Notes: generated by a model not told the origin, from the sequence alone. Positions 1-9,759 are shown, counted from the stretch's first letter. The stretch: DNA of 64,000 nucleotides from Bacteroidota bacterium (GCA_018266915.1 JAFDZM010000042.1:1-64000); one strand, 5' to 3'. Translations and numbers: made by a program.

Positions 1-245
1 TAAACAATATTCTGGTCCCGTTTTGCCGCCAGCTGCATTTCTTCCGTAATTTCTTCACCAAATTTTACGATATCAAAATCAATGAAAGCGGGAGCCATAT
101 GCCCCATTTCAAGTTTCTCAAGCGAAAGAAAGTCATCCAGTATACCTGTAAGGTTGAAAGTGGCTTTTTTGATTTTGACGGTGTGCTGCGTGATATGTGG
201 ATTATTATCAGTTATTTGTATGTTTTTTATCTTAGTAGCCCTCAT
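1..245 (-). pseudogene. Histidine kinase fragment, 5'-truncated, running off the left edge
   Basis: Reading leftward from an ATG at 243-245 the frame stays open to the window edge (81 codons). From about codon 18 it resembles the HisKA dimerisation helix of PAS-type sensor kinases: a helix with KIKKATFNLTGILDDF, then SLEKLEMG, then the linker toward the ATPase domain. The autophosphorylated histidine and all upstream sensor domains are missing. The first codons overlap the stop codon of a broken acetyltransferase (TGA 242-244), and an in-frame stop lies two codons upstream of the ATG. I read this as the 3' part of a kinase gene joined to unrelated DNA by deletion or recombination. Whether the rest of the kinase lies to the left cannot be seen. 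Confidence 0.5.
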
Positions 246-510
246 CCATTAAAGTGCGATTTAGAACGATAGGTAAAGTGATGCAGCGTAGCGCGCCACA
301 TGGGGTGATTGGTGGGACTGATGCGCACGTGCGAAGCAATATTGGCGAATTTGCCCACTTCAGTATTAAATACTTGCACATCTTTTACGATGTAGGCATA
401 ATCGAAAATGTCGGACGATAAAACCTCGCAACGCTGCCCAACTACCGTCCAGGCACCTATGCGAGTGTTTTAACTAATGCCGTTTCGTGTATCCACGATG
501 CTTCAGTCAT
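242..510 (-). pseudogene. Broken hexapeptide acetyltransferase of the phosphonate-associated type
   Basis: From an ATG at 508-510 the frame reads MTEASWIHETALVKT and then hits a stop. In the next frame the protein resumes as RIGAWTVVGQRCEV and continues through VGKFANIASHVRISPTNHP, then WRATLHHFTYRSK, ending at a stop after HFNG. These are hallmarks of the left-handed beta-helix acetyltransferase family found beside phosphonate genes (the TIGR03308 type). The family is about 200 residues long; only about 90 remain, with a frameshift near position 465 and the C-terminal half lost at the junction with the kinase fragment. The neighbour at 625-1311 is a PhnX-like hydrolase, which fits a decayed phosphonate locus. 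The family call rests on motif recognition. Confidence 0.7.
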
Positions 511-624
511 AGGGAACGGGCCACTCCATGGGTCGGCAAAATCAGCTAGTCAATTTGTATCATAACGTTTTGTTATAATCGTCATATAAGATATTTCCCC
601 GGTTCATACCGACTCAATATTGTT

Positions 625-1311
625 TTATTCTGAGTCGACGATCGGAAGCAGTTCCGATAAATTGTTTATAACATAATCGGGGGCGGCAGTCTGTAACTGA
701 TCATATGTATGCGCCCCAGTAGTTATGCCTATACTTAAAATACATCCTGCATTTTTGCCCTCCTCAATATCGATGGTCGAATCGCCTACTTTAATTACAG
801 TTTTACTATCATCTATACCAAATTCTTTCATCGCATACCAGATCATATCCGGGTTTGGCCGATTTTTGTGAACTTCCGTCGCGGTTACTAATTCATCAAA
901 TTCCCTTCCTTTTTCCCAACCCAGTTTGTCTATGATAGTTTGTGCGGTCTGGCGATCATATCCTGTATTCAGCACTCTTAGTATGTTTCTTTCCTTCAAC
1001 CCGGCAAACAATTCGGTGGCATTCGGTTGCGGCAAGATATCCAATTTGTGATATGCTTCAGCTAGATGAACAATAAACCTCTGATAGATTTGGTTGGCCA
1101 GCGTTTCATCATTGTTATCTGCGTAAGCGCTCAATACATCCTTTATTGCCTGTAGCTTTTCTTTGCCCGCCCCTTGTGTCAATACTTCTTCGAGCGATAG
1201 GTCGAACCCTGCTTCGTTAATTGCTTTCTGAACAGTTTTATATACTACGTTATTTTCATCTATGGTGGTCCCGGCCATATCAAAAACCACCATTTTTATT
1301 TTATTTGCCAT
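625..1311 (-). CDS. Phosphonatase-like HAD hydrolase (PhnX-like)
   Basis: A 228-residue HAD-superfamily hydrolase. The N-terminal nucleophile motif is DMAGTT (Asp11), the DxAGT variant typical of phosphonoacetaldehyde hydrolase and its relatives instead of the usual DxDxT. The cap contains GAGKEKLQAI, with lysines that could play the Schiff-base role of PhnX. The later motif has NRPNPD, an arginine where most HAD enzymes carry lysine, followed by VGDSTIDIEEG for magnesium binding. This pattern matches the PhnX-like family (TIGR03351 type), whose exact substrate is not established. It would act in the cytoplasm. The gene lies just upstream, in transcription order, of a broken phosphonate-type acetyltransferase and downstream of a phosphoesterase gene. 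No phosphonate transporter or lyase is visible. Confidence 0.82.
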   Translation of the reverse strand: MANKIKMVVFDMAGTTIDENNVVYKTVQKAINEAGFDLSLEEVLTQGAGKEKLQAIKDVLSAYADNNDETLANQIYQRFIVHLAEAYHKLDILPQPNATELFAGLKERNILRVLNTGYDRQTAQTIIDKLGWEKGREFDELVTATEVHKNRPNPDMIWYAMKEFGIDDSKTVIKVGDSTIDIEEGKNAGCILSIGITTGAHTYDQLQTAAPDYVINNLSELLPIVDSE

Positions 1312-1506
1312 TAAGTGTATTCTTTAGCTTGTAGGGGTAGTTTATTTGTATTTAATTCTTCGTCAAATCATAGTTTCACCAACATTTTTATTTCATAGGT
1401 TTTGGTTTAGCTAAACTGAACATAGTTTATTATTTATTAACCAAATTACTGTTAAACTTTAGTTAATTCACTAGATATTTTTTGCAGGGCTGATTCGTCA
1501 TTCATT

Positions 1507-4206
1507 TCAGTCATCATCTTTACCTGCCAACATGGCCGGGTAAGGTTTATTACCTTTGGCCGAATGCCATAAAATATGGTTCATTAAATCGTCGTTGCCG
1601 CTATCCACATGGTCGAACTGATGTTGGGAGGATGCTTTTGCATAAAATAACGATCTGCCTTTAAGTGCCGAAAAGCCGGGATTAATGTCATTGATCGCTA
1701 TGCGGTTTGGGACTGCAGTATAGGTATAGCCTGATGGCCGGTCGGTAAAGCATTTGAACATAGGCAAAGCTGTAGCATCGATGACGTTCATGGGCGGGAT
1801 ACCCAGAATCTGTTCAATAGACCTTACAACACATGTTTGATTATAGTTGGTGGAAACGGTGCTTTGCAGGCAGCTATAGGCGCTTACCACAAACGCTGTA
1901 GTGCGATATGCGGATACGTGGTCCCAGCCATCCTGTGAGTCATCTTCAGTTACAAAGATGACTGTGTTTTTCCAGAAACGGCTTTTGCTTACTGCTTCGA
2001 TGATACGGCCCAACGCCAGGTCATTATCTGCCACCATTGATCGCGGCTTAGGGTAACCAGGGCGGGTGCCTACGGTATGATCGTCTGAAAGCGCCATTAC
2101 CATTAGGTTGGGCAATGCATCGCCGGGCTTTTGTTCGTAGTCATGCAATTCTTTGATAAATGCAGCGGCCCTTACCTGGTCGGTAATTTTCAGTTCATCT
2201 GATGCGGGATAGTTCTGTGACAGCATGGGCCTTACTCTTGATATGGTGCTGGTATTGTAAAACTCAAAGGGTTTCCCGTTTTGATAATTATTATAAATAT
2301 TTGTCCAACTCAACTTATTATTATAATGTGGTTGTGAGGCTTCGCCATATATCCTGACTGTTTTGCCATGATCCGCCGCGTTGTTCCAAATAAATCCATT
2401 GGCATCATACACTAAGGCATCCTCCTGCACATGCGGATAACTGCGAAACCAGGCCCGTACGTTTTTCTCCACATAGTCGGTTACCATCGCAGCGTCGGTC
2501 CACTGATGGCCCTCTGCTGAGCATTTGCCTGAAGCGTAATAATTATCGAGTAACAGAAACTTCCGCGCTAACTGATGTTCATTAGGTGTTATGCTGTCGC
2601 CATATACACATAATGAAGGCATGCCATTCCCTTGTGGCATATCGCCGAGTACTTGGTCGTACGTGCGGTTTTCCTTTATAATGTACAAAACATGAGTAAA
2701 GACGGAAGGCTCACCAATACGCTCAGGCATAGGTCTTGGCGCAACATTTTTCCTCGGAGCCAGGTTTGCTATTTCCTCGCGAAAGGTCAAGTTAAGCTGT
2801 TTCACCTTCTTTGTATATTCTTTCAGACCATTATCATCCGGAATTGAGATAATAGATAAGGTCGCCTTTTCATGATGCGAGTTAAATGCATTAATAGCGG
2901 CCAGCTTACCCTGCGTAATAAACTCCTTTGTACTTATCCTTGAGCCTTCACCCTCCAGGTTTGTTACAAATAGTGTATTGCCGCTCAATACAAGTCCTCC
3001 CGGGTAAGCTTCTGTCGGGATAAAGCCTTTGACGAAAGAAGTCCCTTTCCCGTTTTGCGATGATTTATCACCCAGTTGAACTACAGCCACTGCATTGTCC
3101 ATTCCGTTTGCAACATAAAGCTGTGAATTATCACGACTAAGTGTAAGTGCATTTGGCGAATCACCGATATAATGATTGTTCACCTGCAAAAGGTTAACAG
3201 GGATGTTTTCGCTGACTTTAAGATCCGGAATCGAGATCACAGAAACATTGTCACTGTTAGCATTGGCTACATATGCATACTGCCCGTCGCTGCTGGTTGC
3301 TATTGCGTTTGGATGTAATCCAACCGCTATTTCTTTCTGCGTCGAGCCGTCGGTAGCAAAAACCTGCACACTCCCGGTTTGCGTAGCTCCTGTTTTAGGA
3401 GCGATGTAAGCTTTACCGTATGGAACCCCGGCCGTTTCCCAGCTTAATGTATCAGCACCCGGATCGCCACCACCCCAGTTGGTTACCAATATTTTATCAC
3501 CAGAGATAGCAATGCCGTAGGGCGCTACACCGGTGGGTTTCGTCCAAACGGTTTGCTTTGCCGAAAGATCGATCTTGACCAATTGATTGTTGCCGTTTAA
3601 AACTACGTAAAGAAAATCTTTGCCATTTTCATTGTTGAGGGCCAATTCATTCGGGAGCGCGAGTGGTGACGGAGCTTTGGGTTTAAAAGCAATAGTATCC
3701 TCTATTTGTATTTTCTTCCCATCCCACTTAGCCTGCAAAACATAGGAACGATGATTATCTTCATTGGCAGCACTCCAGAATAGCTGAGTTTCACTGCCTG
3801 CATTACGCACAACCAAGCCCGAATAGGTGCTCATCAGACCGCCAAGCTTACTGTCGTTTTTATAGGCCCAGTTAGCAATTACCTTATTGCTGGTAGTATC
3901 AATCACTGTAATATCAAAACGACCCTCTATTACTAAAATCGGCGTATTGGGTATTAACCGGGCTGTCAAGCTATGATTCTCAAAATTGGGGTCACCAAAG
4001 CTTATCGTTTTTCCTGCAGGATATATCAGCCGGTTATAAGGCATCATTACAGGCAATACTTTGTTAGTTAGTGTGCTGTCGTCGTAAGCGAAGTGTGCGT
4101 TGGTTTGTGCGTTTTCCACACTATTACTTTTTTGAATAGGGTGGCAGGCGCTCAAAAAAATGAGACTGCTTATAATCAAAAGCAAATAAATTATGCAAGT
4201 TTTCAT
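1507..4206 (-). CDS. Beta-propeller / phosphoesterase fusion lipoprotein (YncE-alkaline phosphatase type)
   Basis: A protein of about 899 residues. I chose the ATG at 4204-4206, not one 52 codons further out, because it begins MKTCIIYLLLIISSLIFLSAC, a clear lipoprotein signal with lipobox LSAC. The first half contains repeated YVTN/YncE-like propeller blades, for example HPNAIATSSDGQYAYVANAN and NALTLSRDNSQLYVANG. The second half is a phosphoesterase domain (Pfam Phosphoesterase/AcpA type), with YIIKENRTYDQVLGD near its start, then GKCSAEGHQWTDAA, and VIFVTEDDSQDGWDHV as a metal-site segment. NCBI-type naming would be bifunctional YncE family protein/alkaline phosphatase. It is likely anchored in the outer membrane and releases phosphate from organic esters. 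It is not obviously part of the pectin locus. Confidence 0.85.
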   Translation of the reverse strand: MKTCIIYLLLIISSLIFLSACHPIQKSNSVENAQTNAHFAYDDSTLTNKVLPVMMPYNRLIYPAGKTISFGDPNFENHSLTARLIPNTPILVIEGRFDITVIDTTSNKVIANWAYKNDSKLGGLMSTYSGLVVRNAGSETQLFWSAANEDNHRSYVLQAKWDGKKIQIEDTIAFKPKAPSPLALPNELALNNENGKDFLYVVLNGNNQLVKIDLSAKQTVWTKPTGVAPYGIAISGDKILVTNWGGGDPGADTLSWETAGVPYGKAYIAPKTGATQTGSVQVFATDGSTQKEIAVGLHPNAIATSSDGQYAYVANANSDNVSVISIPDLKVSENIPVNLLQVNNHYIGDSPNALTLSRDNSQLYVANGMDNAVAVVQLGDKSSQNGKGTSFVKGFIPTEAYPGGLVLSGNTLFVTNLEGEGSRISTKEFITQGKLAAINAFNSHHEKATLSIISIPDDNGLKEYTKKVKQLNLTFREEIANLAPRKNVAPRPMPERIGEPSVFTHVLYIIKENRTYDQVLGDMPQGNGMPSLCVYGDSITPNEHQLARKFLLLDNYYASGKCSAEGHQWTDAAMVTDYVEKNVRAWFRSYPHVQEDALVYDANGFIWNNAADHGKTVRIYGEASQPHYNNKLSWTNIYNNYQNGKPFEFYNTSTISRVRPMLSQNYPASDELKITDQVRAAAFIKELHDYEQKPGDALPNLMVMALSDDHTVGTRPGYPKPRSMVADNDLALGRIIEAVSKSRFWKNTVIFVTEDDSQDGWDHVSAYRTTAFVVSAYSCLQSTVSTNYNQTCVVRSIEQILGIPPMNVIDATALPMFKCFTDRPSGYTYTAVPNRIAINDINPGFSALKGRSLFYAKASSQHQFDHVDSGNDDLMNHILWHSAKGNKPYPAMLAGKDDD

Positions 4207-4665
4207 AATATCATGGGAACTAAAATTATCGCCGTTAAAGTTAACCAAATCCCATTTTTGATGAAACCATTTGAGTTCCCTCATGATTATTTTATTGTAA
4301 AATATATATGGCAAAAGAAATAACCCTGAACCGCGTATTTGTTGGTATGCAAATTGGATCAATAAAAACGAGACCGCCGCAAACTATTAATGGTTAAAGG
4401 TAGTTATCCTCGTCATGTATCGAACAGAAGGATGGTGAGCAAAACCCTAATTAACTTAGTATGAGTCCGTTTAAAAACTTTAGTCCATCCTGGATTTGGT
4501 TGACTCACTGTAAATTCTTTAAATAATTGTATTACAGCATGTTTACGCGATGAATATCTTGACTTTTATAGGCTGAATTTTGATATTTATCTTAAAATTT
4601 AATGATTATGCTTGAAAAAGTCTCAGCTTGACGAAATGTTTTACAAATATTTAAGCGGCTTTATT
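4207..4665. other. Intergenic region, no gene seen
   Basis: This 459-base AT-rich spacer lies between the phosphoesterase start and the acetylesterase stop, both read leftward. It must hold the promoter of the phosphoesterase gene, but I found no convincing TTTG/TAnnTTTG pair, no terminator hairpin with a T-run, and no reading frame with recognisable protein content. Confidence 0.5.
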
Positions 4666-6123
4666 TCACTGCACACTATAATCCCAATTATCCGTCCTGA
4701 AAGATGACACTGGTAGGCCGTCAGTGCCATAAAGATCACCAACCACAAAATCTTTAAAAGCATATCGCACGGCCACCGGATACTTTACTACAGAACTGCT
4801 TACAATAACTGTGCTCCCTTTGATCGTTGCCTTTGCAGGATAAAAGTGTTTATCGGCCCCGGCAATTTCAAAGGTGGTCATCTCTTTCAGAAATGAAGTT
4901 AGTCCGTTATAGGCATTTTTGAACCTTATTACTGCTTCCCCATTGTTGATCTTCATAGAATCATATTCAGGGCTTTGGTATCCGAATCCCTGAATGCCAT
5001 AGGTCCTGGCCAATGAAAGATAAGCAAGCCTTAGCCCCACGGGCTCTTTGCGCGGCGGGTGAATAGTCGACTGTTCACCGATATCCATCGTTACCGCCAT
5101 ACCGCTATTCGGTATTTTAGCTTCGTCTAAACGCTGTACATCTCTCAGGAATGCGGAATTATATTTCCCGCCCTCGTGATAGGGTGGCAATTGGGCATAA
5201 TCGTAAGGAGCAATCTGAGTATAATAGAATGGAAAATCGCCAATGCCCCATTTCGATCTTAATACTTTTACAAAAGTTACAAACAACGAGTCATATTGTG
5301 CAGGCTCCGAATAATTAGATTCGCCCTGGTACCATATCGCACCTTTGATGCCATAGCCGATAACGCCGTGCAGCATGGCTTTATATAGCGTAGTAGGAGT
5401 GCGGCTAACCTCTTTAATAGAATCAGTCGGAGCCGGGATCTTTATTTCAGGAAATGCTTTTAGGGTAGCCGTGTCCATCCATGCCTGTACGGACGATCCG
5501 CTATAACTGCAATTGATGAGCCCGATAGGTACATGCAGCATCTTGTAAAGCTCACGTCCATAAAAATAGCCCACTGCGCTGAACTTTGATACAGATTCCG
5601 GCGATGCTTCCTGCCATTGACTTGGTTTAATATCATGCTGCATTGTGGTAGCAGAACCGTGAGGGACAGTAAATAATCTTATCTGATCATTTTTTGATTC
5701 GACTATAGCTTCGTTTGATCCGATCACAGGCTGACTCTTGAACCCTTTCATCGGGATATCCATATTTGACTGGCCCATGCACATCCATACTTCGCCCATC
5801 AATACGTTATGCAGCATTAATGGCTTGCCATCGGTAATGGTTAAACTATAGGGCCCTCCAGCTACAGGCGTAGCTATTTTTAGTACAAATTTACCAGTCG
5901 GGTCACATATGCCCTCATATATTTTTTTACTCCAGGATGTGGTCATCCTGATTTTTGTTCCTGGCTTATCCCAGCCCCATATTGATACCGTGGCCTTCTG
6001 CTGCAATACCATGCCATCTGTAAACAAACCTGCAAGTTTTACTTGTGCATCTGCGTAAAATGGACAAAGAATGATACTCAATATTACTATGGAAAACGAT
6101 AGAAAGGTATGCTGTAATTTCAT
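4666..6123 (-). CDS. Sialate O-acetylesterase-type SGNH carbohydrate esterase
   Basis: A 485-residue secreted esterase with an N-terminal signal (MKLQHTFLSFSIVILSIILC, cleavage near YADAQ). The start of the mature protein, LAGLFTDGMVLQQKA, and the block GEVWMCMGQSNMDIPM with Ser119 as probable nucleophile are typical of the sialate O-acetylesterase family. The catalytic Asp/His element is visible as STIHPPRKEPVG. Despite the family name, members in Bacteroidetes PULs usually remove acetyl groups from plant glycans, and pectin is the likely target here. It stands alone on the minus strand, divergent from a DUF3826 gene. A second member of the family is at 53986-55452; the two are of almost equal length. 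Confidence 0.88.
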   Translation of the reverse strand: MKLQHTFLSFSIVILSIILCPFYADAQVKLAGLFTDGMVLQQKATVSIWGWDKPGTKIRMTTSWSKKIYEGICDPTGKFVLKIATPVAGGPYSLTITDGKPLMLHNVLMGEVWMCMGQSNMDIPMKGFKSQPVIGSNEAIVESKNDQIRLFTVPHGSATTMQHDIKPSQWQEASPESVSKFSAVGYFYGRELYKMLHVPIGLINCSYSGSSVQAWMDTATLKAFPEIKIPAPTDSIKEVSRTPTTLYKAMLHGVIGYGIKGAIWYQGESNYSEPAQYDSLFVTFVKVLRSKWGIGDFPFYYTQIAPYDYAQLPPYHEGGKYNSAFLRDVQRLDEAKIPNSGMAVTMDIGEQSTIHPPRKEPVGLRLAYLSLARTYGIQGFGYQSPEYDSMKINNGEAVIRFKNAYNGLTSFLKEMTTFEIAGADKHFYPAKATIKGSTVIVSSSVVKYPVAVRYAFKDFVVGDLYGTDGLPVSSFRTDNWDYSVQ

Positions 6124-6300
6124 GTCAATTTCAAATGTATAGCATCTCTTATTAAATGATGGCAGGAGTCGGCCTGATTGGATAACATCATATAATCATT
6201 GGATAAACTATTAAAATGTGGGGTGGTAATAGCTGGTAACTTTACCTATCAGAACGTCGCGAAACTGCGACAAGCAAAAACCCGATTGGCTTAAAATAAA

Positions 6301-6996
6301 ATGAAAAAATCCTATATCGTTTTCCCTGGACTCCTTTTAATGTCGCTATCATTCAATTCATATGCACAAAACGCGGGGAAGGTTAAACCTGAGGCAAAAG
6401 CTGAGATGACAGCAGGTTCCGGTAGCCATGAAAAGGCCGTTCAGTTTGTAGCGTCTCTCAATCTCACCGACACAGCAAAAGCAGCGCGTGTAACTTCAGT
6501 AATAGAAACCCATATGAACGCAGTGCACGATTGGCATAATAGTCATGCCTACACATTAACGCCCGAGGGAATAAACCCGATAACAGGCAAGATTTTTAGT
6601 AAGCTGGAGAGGCAACTGATCATCGACTCAACCATACCCCAAACGGTACATGACGATCTGATGAAAGGCCTTCGTAAGGATCTGACAGAAGACCAGGTTG
6701 CTGAAATATTGGATAAATACACCATTGGTAAAGTAGCATTTACCATGAACGGCTATAAATCGATCATACCAGATATGACTTTGGCCGAGGAGACTGAAAT
6801 TCTAACCAACCTTAAATTAGCACGGGAGCAAGCTGTTGATTATAAGGATGTGAAGGAAGTGTCGATCATTTTCAAGATATACAAAACGAAGAACGAAGAT
6901 TATCTGAACAATCACGGCCGCAACTGGAAACAGATTTATAAAAGTTACGTGGATAAGGTGCTGGCACAGAAAGCAGCCAACAAGAAAGAGAACTAA
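6301..6996 (+). CDS. DUF3826 domain protein, periplasmic
   Basis: A 231-residue protein with a signal peptide (MKKSYIVFPGLLLMSLSFNSYAQ). The mature part is predicted to be mostly helical, rich in Lys and Asp/Glu, with LNLTDTAKAARVTSVIETH, then HDWHNSH, and a late ...KIYKTKNEDYLNNHGRNWKQ segment. It corresponds to DUF3826, a family of unknown function found repeatedly in Bacteroidetes pectin loci. A second copy at 38740-39435 sits directly before susC and shares the same plan: a short spacer after the signal, a helical core, and a C-terminal Gly-x-x-Trp-Lys/Gln stretch. The gene ends 17 bases from the convergent symporter gene. The biochemical role is unknown. Confidence 0.8.
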   Translation: MKKSYIVFPGLLLMSLSFNSYAQNAGKVKPEAKAEMTAGSGSHEKAVQFVASLNLTDTAKAARVTSVIETHMNAVHDWHNSHAYTLTPEGINPITGKIFSKLERQLIIDSTIPQTVHDDLMKGLRKDLTEDQVAEILDKYTIGKVAFTMNGYKSIIPDMTLAEETEILTNLKLAREQAVDYKDVKEVSIIFKIYKTKNEDYLNNHGRNWKQIYKSYVDKVLAQKAANKKEN

Positions 6997-7013
6997 TGGA
7001 CAAATAGCCGGTG

Positions 7014-8582
7014 CTATGCGGCACTGGCTACATTCTCTTCACGTTTTACTTTAAGCCATCCTTTGAATAATAATTTCTGATCAAGCACAGGTTTCGGGAA
7101 AAACAAACTGGCCACATATCCTACGCCGATCACTATAAAATGGCTATAAACACCCAACATCAACTTGTTATGGTTAAAGTTGTATTCGCCAAAATCTAAT
7201 AAAATAAACTTCTCTTTGCCGCTGCCCATTTTGGTTGAAGTAAGAACTGCATAAGCGGTGAAAAGAACACAAGCGATGATGCCAATCGTGACGCCCTGCT
7301 TGTTGGCTCTTTCACTGAAAAGGCCAAGCAAAAATATACCTGCAATACCGCCCGAAAATATGGCGTAAAGGGTAAATACGATGCCAAGGACACCTTCGTC
7401 ACCAGCTTTCAGATAGAGGGCCGCGATCAGTAAAGACGCTATCCCGGCCAAAACAACAATCCATTTTCCTGCTTTCAGGTATTGTTTGTCAGATCGATTG
7501 GGGAAAATTTGTTTATAATAATCTTCCACACCCACAGCGGCCAGGCAATTCAGATCAGCGCCAAGACTGCATACTGCAGCCGAAATAAGCGAAGCGATGA
7601 TCAAACCTACAACTCCAGTAGGGATATTATTGATAATGAAATACGGAAACACTGCATCAGGCTTGATACCTGCCGGTAACGGGTTCTGTGTGTGATAAAC
7701 AAAAAGCGCCGTGCCGATGAACATAAAAAGTGCCCACACAGGTACAAGCAAAAATACGCCCATCAGAGAAGCTTTTATTGCCGATCTATCAGACTTAGCA
7801 GTAAGGTATCGCTGCACGATGGTTTGATCTGTGCCGTATTTCTGTATGCCATAAAATATCCCGTTGATGGCCATTACAATGAAGGTGAGCTTTTTGAAGT
7901 TGATGTCATACGGTCCGAAACCTGTATGTCCCGTACTCTGGGCCACATCCCATACAGTTGCTGGGCCACCATGTACCGAGTACAGAATGATAACCAAACA
8001 AGCTATACCACAAGCAAACAACATGAAGCCCTGTATTACATCCAGCCAGATAACAGCCTCGATGCCGCCGAACAATGCCAGGATAATGATCACTACGCCA
8101 ATGACAGAAATAATTGCTATGGTATTCACACCGGTCAGGTTTGATAGGGCCAACGCCAGCAGGAAAAATACTGTTCCCATCTTTGAAAAATGGGCAAAAA
8201 CAAACCCCAGGGAACTATAATACCGCACGAATGACCCAAATCGCTTTTCGAAATATTCGTAAGTGCTTAACCCTATTACTTTGCGATAAAGCGGAACGAT
8301 AAACCATATCATTGCCAGCAGAACGATGGGCACCATCAGGCCCTGTACCAGCAGTATCCAGTTGGAAGAATAACCTTCGCCCGGATAAGCCAAAAAGGTA
8401 ATGCTGCTGATGAGCGTAGAAAGTATAGAGAAGCCAATTGCCCACGAGGGTATTCTGCCGTTGGCTGCAAAATAGCTTCGGGTCGAATTTTGTTTTTTGG
8501 AGTACCTAAAACCGAAATAGATCGAAAAGAATAAAAAGATCGCAATAATAATATAGTCCAGAACCTGCAGGTGATTGCTCAT
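7014..8582 (-). CDS. Sodium:solute symporter (SSS family)
   Basis: A 522-residue inner-membrane transporter with about 13 hydrophobic segments from residue 10 onward. Family landmarks are AIGFSILSTLISSITFLAYPG in the second helix region, SLGFVFAHFSKMGTVFFLL, and the signature GGIEAVIWLDVIQGFM. It should import a sugar, sugar acid or oligosaccharide breakdown product with sodium. As the last gene of the minus-strand acid-sugar operon (23 bases after the kinase gene) it probably supplies that pathway's substrate. The 3' end overlaps a 9-bp imperfect hairpin (7006-7029) lying between it and the convergent DUF3826 gene. A second family member is at 34908-36500. Substrate cannot be told from sequence alone. 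Confidence 0.93.
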   Translation of the reverse strand: MSNHLQVLDYIIIAIFLFFSIYFGFRYSKKQNSTRSYFAANGRIPSWAIGFSILSTLISSITFLAYPGEGYSSNWILLVQGLMVPIVLLAMIWFIVPLYRKVIGLSTYEYFEKRFGSFVRYYSSLGFVFAHFSKMGTVFFLLALALSNLTGVNTIAIISVIGVVIIILALFGGIEAVIWLDVIQGFMLFACGIACLVIILYSVHGGPATVWDVAQSTGHTGFGPYDINFKKLTFIVMAINGIFYGIQKYGTDQTIVQRYLTAKSDRSAIKASLMGVFLLVPVWALFMFIGTALFVYHTQNPLPAGIKPDAVFPYFIINNIPTGVVGLIIASLISAAVCSLGADLNCLAAVGVEDYYKQIFPNRSDKQYLKAGKWIVVLAGIASLLIAALYLKAGDEGVLGIVFTLYAIFSGGIAGIFLLGLFSERANKQGVTIGIIACVLFTAYAVLTSTKMGSGKEKFILLDFGEYNFNHNKLMLGVYSHFIVIGVGYVASLFFPKPVLDQKLLFKGWLKVKREENVASAA

Positions 8583-8604
8583 GTTATCAAATTAATTTTC
8601 GGGT

Positions 8605-9759
8605 TCAGAAATTCCAGGTATCAGCCGGCCAGTTATAACTACCCGGTTTAAGGGTCAAAAATAAATTTTCCCTGCCATTCGCCTTTAATTTTATCACACC
8701 TGGGGCAAGCAGATTTAGGGGAATGAGCCGGCCCAAATTCAAACGTCTTATAATAGCTGCAGCCGTGGAGCCACCTTCTATCAGTAATTCTTTAACCGCA
8801 ATTCTCTCGAATACTTTTTTTACAACCATCGCTTTTTTATTACGAAGGCTTGTCGCGGTTATTGTATCATTTGCCGAAATAGAATGATGAATGGCTATGA
8901 TTGCCTTCCCGTGTTCATTCAATAAAGTTAAGATTTCGTTAGCCCAATTATCAAAAGCTGTTTCTGATGGCTGCAGCGAAATTAGAATCGCAGAAGGCAT
9001 ATAGCTTACCGGTCCACCAACCCTTATTACTTTGGCAATGGCCGCCTGGCTTTTGCCGAACGTGCTTCCGCAAACAAATAATGCCGGGTATGTTAATTCA
9101 GGCGTCTCATTTTGTGCTAATCGCCGACGCAAATTGAACGACTCAAGTAATGATTTAAAAAGACCAGCCCCACCTGCAAGAAGGGTCTCATTATCGGCTC
9201 GTTTTACCCATTTGGTTATTTCTTCTTCTGTTAAGCACTCGCCTACAACAATTCCGCTTTCCGGCAATTCGTCATTGTTTTTGTGGATGTGAACGGTGTC
9301 TTGATCAGCCTTCAGCATATCATGTATGTCCGGACTTGTAATAGAAAATTCGGGATCGCCGGCGAAACTGGTCAGATGAATAAGTTGATCATTAATAAAA
9401 TACCGGCCATTTTTTATGATCCGCCCTAAAGCCGGATTGGCCGGTATAAGCAAGGCCTTTTTAAGATGCAGTTGTTGCAAGTGAATAGCCAGTTCCCCTA
9501 GTACATGGCCGCGAAGCACCGAATCAACTTTCTTGAACACCAGGCCCGGCTTAATTTCAGCAAGTTTTGCCGTTAATAGCTGCGTTGCCAACAGGGCCTC
9601 TTTCTCAGGCATGGAACGCGTATCGGTGGATATGATCAATAGATCAGCATCAGATTTAAGGTCATTATCGCAAATAATCTCAATACTCAGGTCATAGCGC
9701 AATCCAAGTCCGCCAATTTCGGCAGCGCCGGTCAGATCGTCAGCTATTACCACTATCAT
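8605..9759 (-). CDS. Four-carbon acid sugar kinase family protein (DUF1537)
   Basis: A 384-residue cytoplasmic kinase of the DUF1537 family. The N-terminal motif IVVIADDLTGAAEIGG binds the acid sugar, and the C-terminal LLIEGGSTAAAIIRRL belongs to the nucleotide-binding domain. Known members phosphorylate D-threonate (DtnK), L-threonate or D-erythronate (OtnK), or 3-oxo-isoapionate (OiaK). I place the start at ATG 9757-9759, which overlaps the pdxA stop as TGATG, an arrangement that favours coupled translation; a GTG one codon earlier is also possible. The PdxA-type partner directly upstream resembles the DtnK/PdxA2 pair for D-threonate, so 4-phospho-D-threonate or a related acid is the leading guess for its product. 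Confidence 0.9.
   Translation of the reverse strand: MIVVIADDLTGAAEIGGLGLRYDLSIEIICDNDLKSDADLLIISTDTRSMPEKEALLATQLLTAKLAEIKPGLVFKKVDSVLRGHVLGELAIHLQQLHLKKALLIPANPALGRIIKNGRYFINDQLIHLTSFAGDPEFSITSPDIHDMLKADQDTVHIHKNNDELPESGIVVGECLTEEEITKWVKRADNETLLAGGAGLFKSLLESFNLRRRLAQNETPELTYPALFVCGSTFGKSQAAIAKVIRVGGPVSYMPSAILISLQPSETAFDNWANEILTLLNEHGKAIIAIHHSISANDTITATSLRNKKAMVVKKVFERIAVKELLIEGGSTAAAIIRRLNLGRLIPLNLLAPGVIKLKANGRENLFLTLKPGSYNWPADTWNF

Noticed and set aside
561..575. Short inverted repeat ATAAC-GTTTT-GTTAT in the gap before the HAD hydrolase stop
   Set aside because: Only 5 bp, AT-rich, no T-run or neighbouring element; expected by chance.
4207..4362. Longer N terminus for the phosphoesterase lipoprotein
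   Set aside because: The inner ATG begins a clear lipoprotein signal; the extension would mask it.
6132..6139. TACATTTG on the minus strand just before the acetylesterase start
   Set aside because: It matches the -7 consensus but is only 8 bases from the start codon and has no -33 element, so it would give an almost leaderless message.
7006..7029. Hairpin between the convergent DUF3826 and symporter genes
   Set aside because: The 9-bp stem has a G-T pair, lies partly in coding sequence and has no T-run, so I do not call it a terminator.
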